Below are positions 1 to 9,800 of a DNA stretch of 29,261 bases, piece after piece. The translations under genes and the position numbers were made by a program. The notes under the pieces were generated by a model. It searched no databases. It was not told the origin of the DNA and saw nothing but the letters and a program-made list of their open reading frames with translations. This DNA comes from Hypsibius dujardini (lineage: Eukaryota > Tardigrada > Eutardigrada > Parachela > Hypsibiidae), in assembly GCA_001579985.1 (NCBI GenBank), contig LRSR01008239.1:1-29261 (forward strand). Direction: 5' to 3'. Each line of letters begins with the position of its first letter. The first letter of the stretch is position 1.

Positions 1-25
1 CTGTCTGTCTGTCTGTCTGTCTGTC
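1..25. repeat. (CTGT)n tetranucleotide microsatellite
   Basis: The window opens with six perfect CTGT units. The repeat may run beyond the left edge. It lies about 480 bp downstream of the LDLa gene's stop codon. Confidence 0.95.
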
Positions 26-505
26 CCCGGTACCGTATGCTGATCCTAATCGTTTATTGTTTGACGAGCAAAGTACAGAAAATAAAATAGGTTATTCCCA
101 CAGTAAGGAGCAACGAAGAAGTGTAGAGAAAACTTGACATGGGCGACACGGAAGCCGCAAAAGTGGGCGGATGAACTATGCTCTTATGGAGCGCTGGAGG
201 TAATATTTTCTTAGACAAATTGGTGTCGATTCCACCTACAACTCGAAAATCCGGATTGAGGCAAATGTTTGCAAGACTTCCGCTGTGCTTGTTGTCTAGC
301 TGTCATGTGCATTAGACGACTGGCTTTACGATAAGTCGTAATTAAGGGAGTGTGCGGTAGATGGCGTTACACGAGAAACTTTTCAAAGCATTCAACAGCT
401 TTGATCGATCTTTATTTACATAGTCTCATTTACAGCCCTTATGACTATTTCCATCTGACGATTTCGAAAGGCTCGTCTACGAATAACAATGGATTTTTTA
501 ATTAG
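26..505. other. Spacer downstream of the LDLa gene
   Basis: I see no coding exon on either strand here. It should hold the 3' UTR of the minus-strand LDLa gene that ends at 506, including a polyadenylation signal at 411-416. The rest is unassigned. Confidence 0.5.
411..416 (-). terminator. Candidate poly(A) signal of the LDLa gene
   Basis: AATAAA on the minus strand (TTTATT on plus), about 90 bases past the TAA stop at 506-508. Spacing suits a short 3' UTR; the hexamer alone is weak evidence. Confidence 0.4.
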
Positions 506-2281
506 TTAAGCGTTCTCAGTCTCCAGCAGACTTTCCAATAGGCTCGTGCCTGCGGCTGCCGCCAACTGTGACCAACGTCGCTTACGAGTTGTCACTCGCA
601 CAGCACTCCCACTTCCAATTCCGACATTCTCCGATCTGCAGACGCGCTCGTCGCTTCCATCCCTGCAGTCTGCATCTCCATCGCATCGATACCGATCGCG
701 AATACATTGCCCGTTTTCGCACTGAAACTCCGACGTACCGCACGACGCAAAAGAAGCCATATTCGGACGAGCGGTAGTTCCATCCCGTGCCTTGCAATTT
801 TCCTCGTCAAATCCATCCGAACAGTCCGTCGAACCGTCGCAGAGCCAGCCTAGAGGCATGCATTGAGCACTCGGGCCGCAGAAGACTCCGCTGCGACTGT
901 CAGAAGGACGGACGCAGTGAGATCCAGACACTAGAACCGACTGCGATTCCGTTGGAGAGCAGTCGCGTTCGTCGGAGCCGTCCGAGCAGTCGCGGTCACC
1001 GTCACAGAGCCAGGCATGCGGCTTGCATATTCGCCCACACCGAAATCCGTCCGTCCCGTCGTAACTTACACATGGTGCGAGGCCTGGAGGGAGAGGTCGA
1101 CTGACGGGTTTCTTACCGGCATTGCGACAGTCACGCTCGTCTCGACCGTTCGCGCAGTCTCTCCAGCCGTTACAGAGACTGCTACTTCGGAAGCAGTATT
1201 CGTCCGATCCGGCAACACACTGAAAACCTCTTTCCATGCTGTTTCGACGGGTGCAGGAAAACCCTCCGTCAGCGGAAGGCGCAGTCACCGGCCCGTTTAC
1301 TGCCGGACAGTTTTCTTCATCCCTTCCGTCCGCGCAGTCATTCTCGCCGTTACAGAGCCAGCTCGCAGGCATGCAATTCCCATTTGCAGTGCAACTAACA
1401 CCCCGTGTGCCATCCCGTTGCCAGCAACTAACCATTGACACGGACGGACGGACCGTAGTTCGTCTGTCGTCATCCTCTTCATCTGCACTTGCTTCCAGCA
1501 GCTTTCCCAGCATCGAAAACAATGGTTGCACTGCGGACCTCCCGATCCCACGGTCGGGACAGTAAATCCCGGCCCCACCAGACAGTCTCGTACAACCCGG
1601 ACGGAGAGTCGAAGAGCGGACGCTGGCGACAGGCAAGGCTGTCGTTGTGTACATGATGGGACAATTTCTCTCGTCGGAACCGTCCGGGCAGTCTGTCCTG
1701 CCGTCACACCGCAAGCTCGGAAAGAGGCAACTCCTCGAAGGCGGGCAATATATCCCAGTAATTCCGTCCGTTTGACGGAGGCATGGCGCACCACCAACGG
1801 TTGGCTGGGTGTAAGGAACGGCGGCTGCTGTTACGGGGGTGGTCGCAAAGCAGCCTGACTCGTCCGACCCGTCCGGGCAGTCCGTGGGACCGTCACACAG
1901 CCATGCAGGTGGCATGCACATATTGGTATCGGTGCAGTACATGCCGGTGGTTCTGTCAGATGGACGGTAACACGGCATTCCGGATAACAATGATTTTTCG
2001 CAGGTCTTTTCATCCGACCCGTCCGGACAGTCTGCAATTCCGTCACACCGACGCCGAGATGGCAGGCAGATTCCCCTCGAAGGGCAGTATATGCCGGAAT
2101 TGGAATCACCTGAGAGGGCGCAAGGCTCTCCCGCCGCAGGTACGGGAAATAATGCTGGTGAATCGGGGCGCACACTGAAAACCTGTGAAATCTATCACTT
2201 TAATTTACGGTGCCCTACAAGTTGTCGTGTTCGTGTGAGAGTTACCTGAAGTAATAACACCGTGGAGGTTAGGTGGCGCAT
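506..2281 (-). CDS. Secreted multi-LDLa repeat protein
   Basis: Two exons, 2281-2246 and 2182-506, joined in phase 0 across a 63-bp GT-AG intron, giving about 570 residues. Exon 1 encodes only [12 protein letters not shown], which with VFSV from exon 2 makes a plausible signal peptide; this is why I chose ATG 2281. Nine LDL-receptor class A units follow. Most end in the calcium-cage signature CDG..DC.DGSDE..C. Repeat 4 is broken: after [12 protein letters not shown] it loses its last cysteines and the acidic cage and runs into an acidic linker (ADEEDDD). Eight units begin with a long loop of the type C-x5-6-G-(I/F/V)-x-C; the last ([13 protein letters not shown]) is canonical. No membrane segment is seen. 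The tail has a basic TRKRR stretch that could be a proprotein-convertase site. LDLa units bind calcium and usually serve ligand binding; the ligand is unknown. A paralogue lies at 26418-27835. Confidence 0.9.
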
Positions 2282-2940
2282 TATAGCAAACATATGCAAC
2301 GGGGGCTGTTGGCGAAAAAGAAAACTTCTGGTCAGCTATGCATGTATAAAAATCTGTTAATGCGAACAGTGGAAACGTCGTGTTGGTGAGATGTAATGCA
2401 GGCCAAGTGTGCATCAGAAACTGCAACTGGTCGTGTGAGACTCGCATATCGTTCATCAAGTGACCCTTGACAAATGCTTGAAAACGCAGCAGCGCGCTAA
2501 CGTGACTAACAAAGAGATAACTATCATTTAACTCGAGGGAGGATTAGACATGTGACAGTTAAGCACCCATCGGCGAGAACGGGCGGGATCCCCAAAGACT
2601 TTGCCCTCCCCTAATCGCCCAATTGGTGGGGCATCGATCATGTGATAAATATTTCGCGCTCCTTTAAAAATTGATTCTGCATCCCGCGATTCCGCGCTGG
2701 CTCTAGTTATCTTTTATTTTTTATTTGCGGCGTTTTCATGCCTTTTTTGAATAGTACTTGTTGGATACCAACGTGGCATTACATCTAGCATGAGGTAAAA
2801 AGCTTCGGGCGCACAAACGAAACAAGCTCACACATGCAAGGCGCAAAGTAACATTTGCAGTTGAGTTTGGTCAGAATCCATGCAAGGTAGTTACGGCATC
2901 GAAAAAGAATTTCAATATCTTGTTTCATAGTAGACGTATC
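2282..2940. other. Spacer between LDLa and astacin genes
   Basis: Both flanking genes are on the minus strand, so this should contain the LDLa promoter and the astacin 3' UTR. Two overlapping minus-strand AATAAA signals sit at 2713-2725. The open frame at 2205-2459 overlaps LDLa exon 1 in another frame and has no recognisable domain. Confidence 0.45.
2713..2725 (-). terminator. Candidate poly(A) signals of the astacin-lectin gene
   Basis: Two AATAAA hexamers on the minus strand (plus-strand TTTATT at 2713-2718 and 2720-2725), about 220 bases beyond the astacin-lectin stop codon. Confidence 0.4.
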
Positions 2941-5852
2941 CTATCTCACACTTTGAGTTAAAGGACATTTATAGGGTATTGTATGCGACACCCACAAACA
3001 AGTGCCATTTTTAAACATACACAACTGGCAGTCATCGCTCAATCTGAGGTCCGCTCCTTCAGCACCGAAGAAGTCACTCTGCAATAGCTTTTCATTGGCG
3101 ATGGAGAATATGGCAAAGTGTCCATCTTCGTGCAATCGAAACTCTCCAATGTCAGCGTGAGTTTGCGCACCGAGGTTGAGTGTTCGTCCGACGCCTCGTC
3201 GAATGGACCAGACTGCAGTGTTGTCGCAGGTACGGTCGAGAACAAGCTTATCAGAGTGTAGCGCCAGTCGGCAGGTCTTTTTATAAGAGTGAATAGACTG
3301 TCCTTTTATCATCTTCTCGTCCGGTAAGAGGAGCACTGACGAGCGATGCACATAGGTCATGTATCTAGTGATGAATTAGCATTCGTCCGGATATGGCACT
3401 CTGATTGACTTACCTCTTGCTCGTGTAAACTTGACTGACGGAGCGGGATGGCATAAGCCGGCACCACCCGATTTCCATAAACACTCCTGGGCTTTATGGA
3501 TGCAGATCTCGCCTTCGTTTAACACCTTCATGGGAGAGGGAAATCTTTTCAGACCGTAATGCAGGGTGCGAAAAATAAATAGCCACAACAACCCCTGGAA
3601 TTAATTTGGTGGGGGCAGTTGCCCCAGTTGCCCCCATTTTCCGTCTGCTCCTAAAAACTGTTCCAAAACCTTCTTCGGGACTGTCTTCAGTGTTGTCTGT
3701 GTTCTCATCTAGGGCAAAGATGTTGCTCTCACTCACCTTGAGAACAGCATCATTGGAATTGGAGTTTTCGGTGTCGGTGCTCCAAACGATCATTGGTTCG
3801 CCGCGGTACCCTCCCGGTTTGAACATTGCGAGAACTCCGTTAGCCTGCATAGTGACTGCCGTGGGGTTCCAGCTGCGATCAGGGAAGTGTGTGCTGCTCG
3901 TCCAGATTTGCCGCTGGTCGCACTGCCGAAAGAGGACCAGGTTGCCGTCTGTTTGCATGGTCAGTCTCACAGCACCGTTTTCCGACCACAACGATTCTCC
4001 AGCCATGAGACTTTTCCCCGTCAGCAGCTCGTCAGTTCGACATTTGTACATCAATTTGATCTTCCGTATGTCAAGGGCACTTAGGTTTAACTGCAGACCG
4101 AATGCTGTTCCCGCGTATTTTGGCCTCACTAGGATCGTCGGACCGACCGGCTTGCCGTTGTGCCACCTGGCCGAGTAGTTGCTGCCGTAGTGGAGGACGG
4201 ACGCAAAGTCGTACGGCAATCCGAACGTCGTCACGGTGGCGTTGTCCCACGGGTTGAAATTGAAGCGCTGTTCTATACGAGCAAATACAGAAGGTCCGCC
4301 AGCAAAGTGCGAACAGATTCTTCAAAACAACAAGAACAAAAAAGCAGAGATCCCGACCACTTATTTTTCAACTTTATGATTGGGAAATACTTTAAATTTG
4401 CTGGAATCGAGTTTGAAAGTAATCTGATACTTCCTTGCGTAAAAGATTTTATCAGAGAACAAGAGCCAGCCTATGTTTCGTAACAAAAAAAATTTTGCAA
4501 AATTATTGCGTCATCATTATAAAACCTCGGCACATCTGAAATTGTCCGCACTTTGCTGGCGCACCCTCTGTAGTAACTGTAGATATAGATCCATGTCTGA
4601 ATAACGACGGCTGTACCAGGAATGATGTGGTCCCAGACGATTTCAATGTAATCATCACGATCGGATCTTGATTGTTCATGGTAGAAACCTGTTTGTCGGG
4701 CGAAATGAAAATAGATAAAATTAAGTCAAATCCTCTAGGTCTTTACGGTACTTGTGGATTGGATGTTATTTCTATGCGACAATTTTCAATGGTGAACCAG
4801 TCAAGAATCAATAGCATCTCAGAGCAGAATTGGGGCAAAAAAATTCAATGATTTCTATCAACATTGCTTCCCCCTGCCGAAACATGTTTTCCGTTTCGAG
4901 GTGAATCTTTGCGTGCTCCACTTAGTTTTCATGCATGCAATGTCGCGCTGCCGTCGAGATTTTGATACCCTGTGCCACCCCACCCAATAGTGAACTTGTA
5001 GTTCGCCACTTACCCAAGGTATGCATCAATTCATGCAGAATGGTTCCCTTTGTCCAGCAGTCTGTGAAATAAGTCAATCTGTCAATCCAAATGAGATGTC
5101 TTGATTTTGACAGCAAATTCTCACGGTTTGCAAGAATGAGCAGTTGCATTCCTCCGTGTCGTCCGACGTCCGAAGAACAACTTCACATAATTAAAAGGGA
5201 ATTTGATTTAAATCCGAATACGCAATAACGATACACACAAAATGTATATTCTCACACTTCGCTTACGGATCTTGCACGGAATATCCCACGTAGACGTAAT
5301 CCGTCTCGTTGGTCCGTTCAACAAATCGAATACAAGTCGCGTTCTCAATCTCCAGCATTGCATCGCGTATTGATGATCTTTGACCTGCAGCTGTACATGG
5401 AAAGATGCATTATGCACCGCAATTTTTAAGGAAAGAAATTACTCACTGAATTGAGACCAAAACTGGTAAGGTACAATGCCTCCCGGCCAACGTGCACGTT
5501 CATTGAGAATTCCCGTGTTAAATAGTGAGTTCTAAAATTAGATGCTTACAATAAATATAGTTAACCGATTTAAAATGAGCCTTACAATGAATCTGGCTCC
5601 AAGTTACTGTAACGCTGTTAAACCATTCCAGCCTGTCTAGACTGCTCAGTGGTGACTTGCCTTTTTACCAGCCAAAACAATGGGATCCGTCCTGGAGATG
5701 TCGCCCTCGAACAACGAACCTGTTTGCCTGGGTGAAGAGTAGTCAGACGACGGCAATACTGCGCCTTTAACTTGACAGATGAGATGCTCCAATGCGACGT
5801 ACAGAATCAGCATAGTAGATGTCCACAGTGCAGCCCAAAGTCTTGTAGCCAT
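2941..5852 (-). CDS. Astacin metalloprotease fused to bulb-type lectin domains
   Basis: A secreted zinc endopeptidase (M12A), about 600 residues. Exons (minus strand): 5852-5661, 5531-5447, 5384-5267, 5180-5125, 5061-5014, 4688-4617, 4272 to about 3600, about 3550-3414, 3335-2941. All junctions are phase-consistent except 7/8, which I could not fix. Residues 1-64 hold a signal peptide and the pro-region LFEGDI, whose FxGD supplies the latency aspartate of astacins. Catalytic domain: RARWPGGIVPY, then ATCIRF, then HELMHTLG|FYHEQSRSDRD (zinc ligands His160, His164, His170; an intron splits the motif after Gly167), then SVLHYG (Tyr ligand kept, but the Met-turn Met is Leu217), and the closing cysteine of MYKC (about 268). 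The four core cysteines are present. After residue 270 come B_lectin-like repeats: MQTDGNLVLF matches the mannose-site pattern QxDxNxVx(Y/F), while MQANGVLAMF, LHEDGHFAIF and LSDDCQLCMF are degenerate. The first intron uses a GC donor. The fusion probably anchors protease activity to glycans; this is inference. Confidence 0.9.
3611..3635. repeat. G/C-rich inverted and direct repeat
   Basis: The 7-base arms GGGGGCA (3611-3617) and TGCCCCC (3629-3635) can pair, and AGTTGCCCC occurs twice. On the minus strand it reads as a low-complexity Gly-Ala-Thr linker at the end of astacin-lectin exon 7, near the unresolved splice site. Confidence 0.6.
5021..5035 (-). other. Zinc-binding HELMH motif codons of astacin
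   Basis: Codons for His-Glu-Leu-Met-His. These are the first two zinc ligands and the general base Glu of the astacin HExxHxxGxxH signature. The third ligand is in the next exon (4688-4617), after the intron that splits the motif. Confidence 0.9.
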
Positions 5853-6227
5853 CTTTTGTTTTGTTTGGAAAACATTGGAGAATACAGTGGCGCGCCTATC
5901 GAGTAAGAAAATACTGTTAACAGACACGGCAGGATCGCGCTCGTGCGATAAAATACGCGGTCCTATTTCTCGCACAAAAAATCTAACCTTATCGTTCGAA
6001 TCCTTTCCCCTTTAAGGTCATGCTTCGTTTACAGCGCGATGTCAATCTGTAAACTGCCGAGCACAAAGTCCCAACTGCAGGCCACTCAACACAACTTCAA
6101 GGCGCTACAGAGATCGTGAAACGTCGAGCTGTGTTTTGAGAATGAACACAGGAACATGACGTTTAATCAGTTTCCGCTTTTTGCGCTTATTGCTGTGTAT
6201 GGGGCTTCTAAACTGCTTCCAATCCCG

Positions 6228-6396
6228 TGGAATTTCACGTGCCAAACGTGGGTTCGTGGAATGGAACGTGGAACTCCACGAAATTCCCCCTGTAATTTTC
6301 TTGGGGGCAAAAGGGCGCTGCCAAGAGACGCCCAAGCCCCGCGCCCACCCCTAGCCCCCAAGCAGCATAGATTCCATGATTTTATGAAATTCCACT
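6228..6396. repeat. Inverted repeat in the divergent spacer
   Basis: GTGGAATTTCA near 6228 is the exact reverse complement of TGAAATTCCAC ending near 6395, and related GAAATTCC words lie between them. It may be the remains of a small inverted-repeat element. Confidence 0.4.
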
Positions 6397-6450
6397 GGAG
6401 TTCTCCTCCAAATGGAATTCCACTGGAATTCCGCTCCAAATGGAATTCCA
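6395..6450. repeat. 28-bp tandem repeat, two copies
   Basis: Copies at 6395-6422 and 6423-6450 differ at three positions. Each contains the palindrome GGAATTCC. They lie between the astacin and TEP start codons. Confidence 0.75.
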
Positions 6451-6809
6451 TTCTAAACTTGACCGCAACTTGGAACCCTCATCCCTATATTCTGCGGTAT
6501 AAATTAGACCAACCAATTAAGACGACAAATAAAGCAACTCGCGATAAACATCGAAAAGCAAGATTTCCGATCGCCGTCCAGAATACCGTACATCATATCC
6601 GATAGCGATCTGACTGTGAGACCGAGAACTGGTGACGACAAAAAGCGCATTTGCAGTGCACCTCGTTCGCAACCACTTCAACACGTTTCAAGGTGGATCT
6701 TCCGGATTAACTTTCCTTTTTTGCACTTTATGCCAGTAGATGATAATTTTATGCTCCTCCAATGCCTGTGGTTTTCTTTTCGGGGTACTTGCTACTTCTG
6801 CTCTCCGCC

Positions 6810-9800
6810 ATGCATAAACTGTATTCATTCGTTGTGGTAGTGGCGTTTACTGCAGTAGGACTGTCAATTGCTAATAATATCATACCCATCCCTACAAGCC
6901 CGAACCCGGCTATCGACGAATCAGTACTTCTCCGCTGTAGTGATATAAGGTAAGCTGAACAAACGTTGTCTCTCTCCCCTCTTGAGCCGCCAAAATATAG
7001 GCTGTCCGTTTGATTTGGATAGGAACAGTGAAAAAATCAAGTCACCAAAACCGTATAGCATGAAATTTCACTCATATTTGAAATTTCATATTTGAATAGT
7101 ATGTACCATGAGGCCACATTTCACTTACGCTAGTTGATTACGCTTCCATTCAATCAAACCGTGGCAATGATCGATTACGCATTTATGATTACAAGTAAAG
7201 GTTACCAAAAGGCGAGGCCTTTACGAGAATTGGTCTGGATTTTTACAGATCCATGTTTGTAATCATAATTTTGCTCTCGAATCCGTCTGTCTGTACCATG
7301 CCCTTCTCACTTTCACGTAAGCGTTCCAGCGGGGTTTTGTCACAAGCGGCATCCGTATTACTTCCCTAATAACTAAATCCACTTGCGTGAGGAATACAGA
7401 AGTAGGATCTGCCTGAGATGTGGAAACTTTTTCAAGGAAAAACGATAGAAAGTGTGATGAAAAACAAAGAGCTATTAACATAGTAAAATACAACAAATAC
7501 ATATGTATAAACAAGAAAACAGGTGAAGGTGGGTGGGTAAATGTTTGAAAGAATTATTGGTTGCAACAAACGAAAGGAGTTAAAAAATGTTGAGAAGACG
7601 CGAAGTTTTATCGGCAGCCGGATTTCGCTTCAAGGAGTTTAATTCTTAGACAAATACGAGGATGAAAAGGTGACCACACATATGACGGTAAAGCCTCGAG
7701 CGTGGTTTCCGTATTATTCACAGAATTACTTGGAAAGTTATCTTTTTTGTCGTTATCGAGGTTGTGGGTGTTGTGGCGGAGTAATTTGTTTCGCCTGAAC
7801 CGTCAAAGCAGTCGGTCAACCTGTCAAAGCAAAATAAAGAGCAATCGATTCACTACTTGTCGCGTGATGCGAAATGCAGCTTGTATTTACCGATTTGTTT
7901 TATTGTCTACGACAGACTTGATTGAGCCACCTTATCGTTCATCAGGTCCGAAATTTAACGTTGTCGTGGGTTGCTTCGATTAATTGCTTCAGCACAGCGC
8001 CAAAAGCTCAAACAAGCGCCATCTGCTGTAACAACCATGAAAGGGGGATAATAGAATCATTTCGGATTGTCCGCTAGTTTAATTCATTTTTTGTTGCTGA
8101 TACGGGAATATACTTGTCAAACGGGCAGGCATGCAGTATCCACAAGTGACGAATAGTACAGTATCAAAATAATCAATATTTAGGAGGTAATGTTGCGATA
8201 GTCATAAATATACATACCTGTACATAGTTCCAGATCTTTCGCTCAGTGCCAAAAAAATCTTTTAAAAATCTTTTTATGTGTGGTTGTAGAATGGTTCACC
8301 TGGTAGCCGCAATGCACATAAGACCAAACGCTGACTACCCAGTCCTCATACGATCGTATCGAGCCAGTCCCCTCCCGGTATCCGTTAAAATCACTTCACA
8401 GCCGAATGCAGCATCCACAGGCGTAACATCCACGGTAGCTTACGTCGAGCAATTAGTTCAAGCAGGCGCGATGACAACGTTAACCTTGAAGGTCAGTTGG
8501 AGGTCCGCCAATCAACATTACACGATTATGAAACGCTGCCCTTCTTTTATGTTGAGAATTTTTAGGTGCCGGATTTGAACGAAAAGACGCACACGTATCA
8601 TCTTGTCGCCACCGTGGGCTCACGCCCTCAGGCTTCTGCAGCAATGACTGAGCGACTCACCGTCCTGCGCGACCAATCGTTAGTGTTGGTGCAGTTCAAC
8701 AAACCTGCCTACAAACCGGGCGAAACCGTTAGCTACCACGTAGTTATTGTCAACGAGCGCCTTCTGCCGTTAGGTGCTGCAGTCGATGTCACCATTAAGG
8801 TAAAGTAAAGTGAGTTTTTCCAAACATGTTTTTTTTCATTTCCAGCCTTGAACTTTTACATGTTTCGAGGTTACACAATCAATAGTGGCTGATTGACCAT
8901 TGTGCAAACCGTATCATTGCCTTCTGCCCCCCCCCCCCGGCCTATGAAGATGAGGGTGGTCAAAATTATTTCCACCTCCAGTACCGTAATCCCCTGATCT
9001 CAAGGGACACTTTTTGCCCTACCAGTTAATTTGATCCACCCCGGGTCTTATCTGTTCATCACCGTTTGCTATTGTTTACCTAGAATCAATCAATCAACTG
9101 ATTCAGTGCGTGCGTCATGAAATTCCCCTTAATGAATCAATCAATCGCTGGCAAATTGGTCTTAAATTTCAACCAATCACGACACAGTGAATCCGATTGA
9201 ACAGTCAATCGAGGACTGGAGGGGGTGGGACTTAACTGTCCCTTGAGATTGGGGAAATACGGTAGGTTACCATCCCCTCCGAGCCGACCTCAGTTCGCCC
9301 CTTTTAATCAAGATCAGTTATCTCGTAAACAACGCTGAAGAAAGCATATAAAATATAGGTGGCTCCATTGGCAAAACCTATACGTGCGAAGTGTACAATT
9401 TCAGTTGTCCTTTCAAAGCACGAGATTCACGTACAGTGATCGTTTTACTTTGTGTTCTAGGATCCGAAGGGCGTCATTTCACAGCAAGATTCCCATGTCC
9501 CACCAAGCATTCCTAATCGTGAGTTACATTGCAATTCTATTCAAAACAACCCAATTGTTATACGTCCAAGCTTTAGGTCCTGGATTCGTAAACGGAACGT
9601 TTTCACTGTCCTTAAGCGACATGGTGGGCGAGTGGACACTGGAGGTTAAAACGCTTGATGAAACTACTGTTGCGCACAATTTCACTGTTTCCCGCTACGG
9701 TAAACACAATAACAACCTTTTTAATAAAAAATCTCAAGGTGCCATCAAGTTTGCATCAACATCTCGAAAGTAATTCCTTTTGACGCATCCTGGAAAATTA

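Larger units (their letters stand above)
5853..6809. other. Divergent intergenic region, astacin and TEP
   Basis: The two genes start 957 bp apart and point away from each other, so this spacer should hold both promoters, possibly shared. I saw no clear TATA box. It contains a tandem repeat rich in GGAATTCC (6395-6450) and an inverted GTGGAATTTCA / TGAAATTCCAC pair near 6228 and 6386. The open frames here are repeat-derived and have no recognisable domains. Confidence 0.5.

Noticed and set aside
568-2178. Several plus-strand frames of 100-140 codons opposite the LDLa gene
   Set aside because: They are antisense shadows of the LDLa repeats; Cys-rich repeat DNA keeps other frames open.
2205-2459. 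84-codon minus-strand frame upstream of the LDLa gene
   Set aside because: A different frame at 2281-2246 gives a good start, signal-like sequence and a phase-0 splice to the LDLa exon; this longer frame has no domain.
3606-4178. 190-codon plus-strand frame opposite the astacin-lectin exon
   Set aside because: It lies antisense to a strongly supported exon with astacin and lectin motifs; it has no domain and is the shadow of that exon's codon pattern.
5985-6010. tRNA-like B box (GTTCGAATCC)
   Set aside because: No matching acceptor stem, A box or anticodon arm at the right spacing; a chance match.
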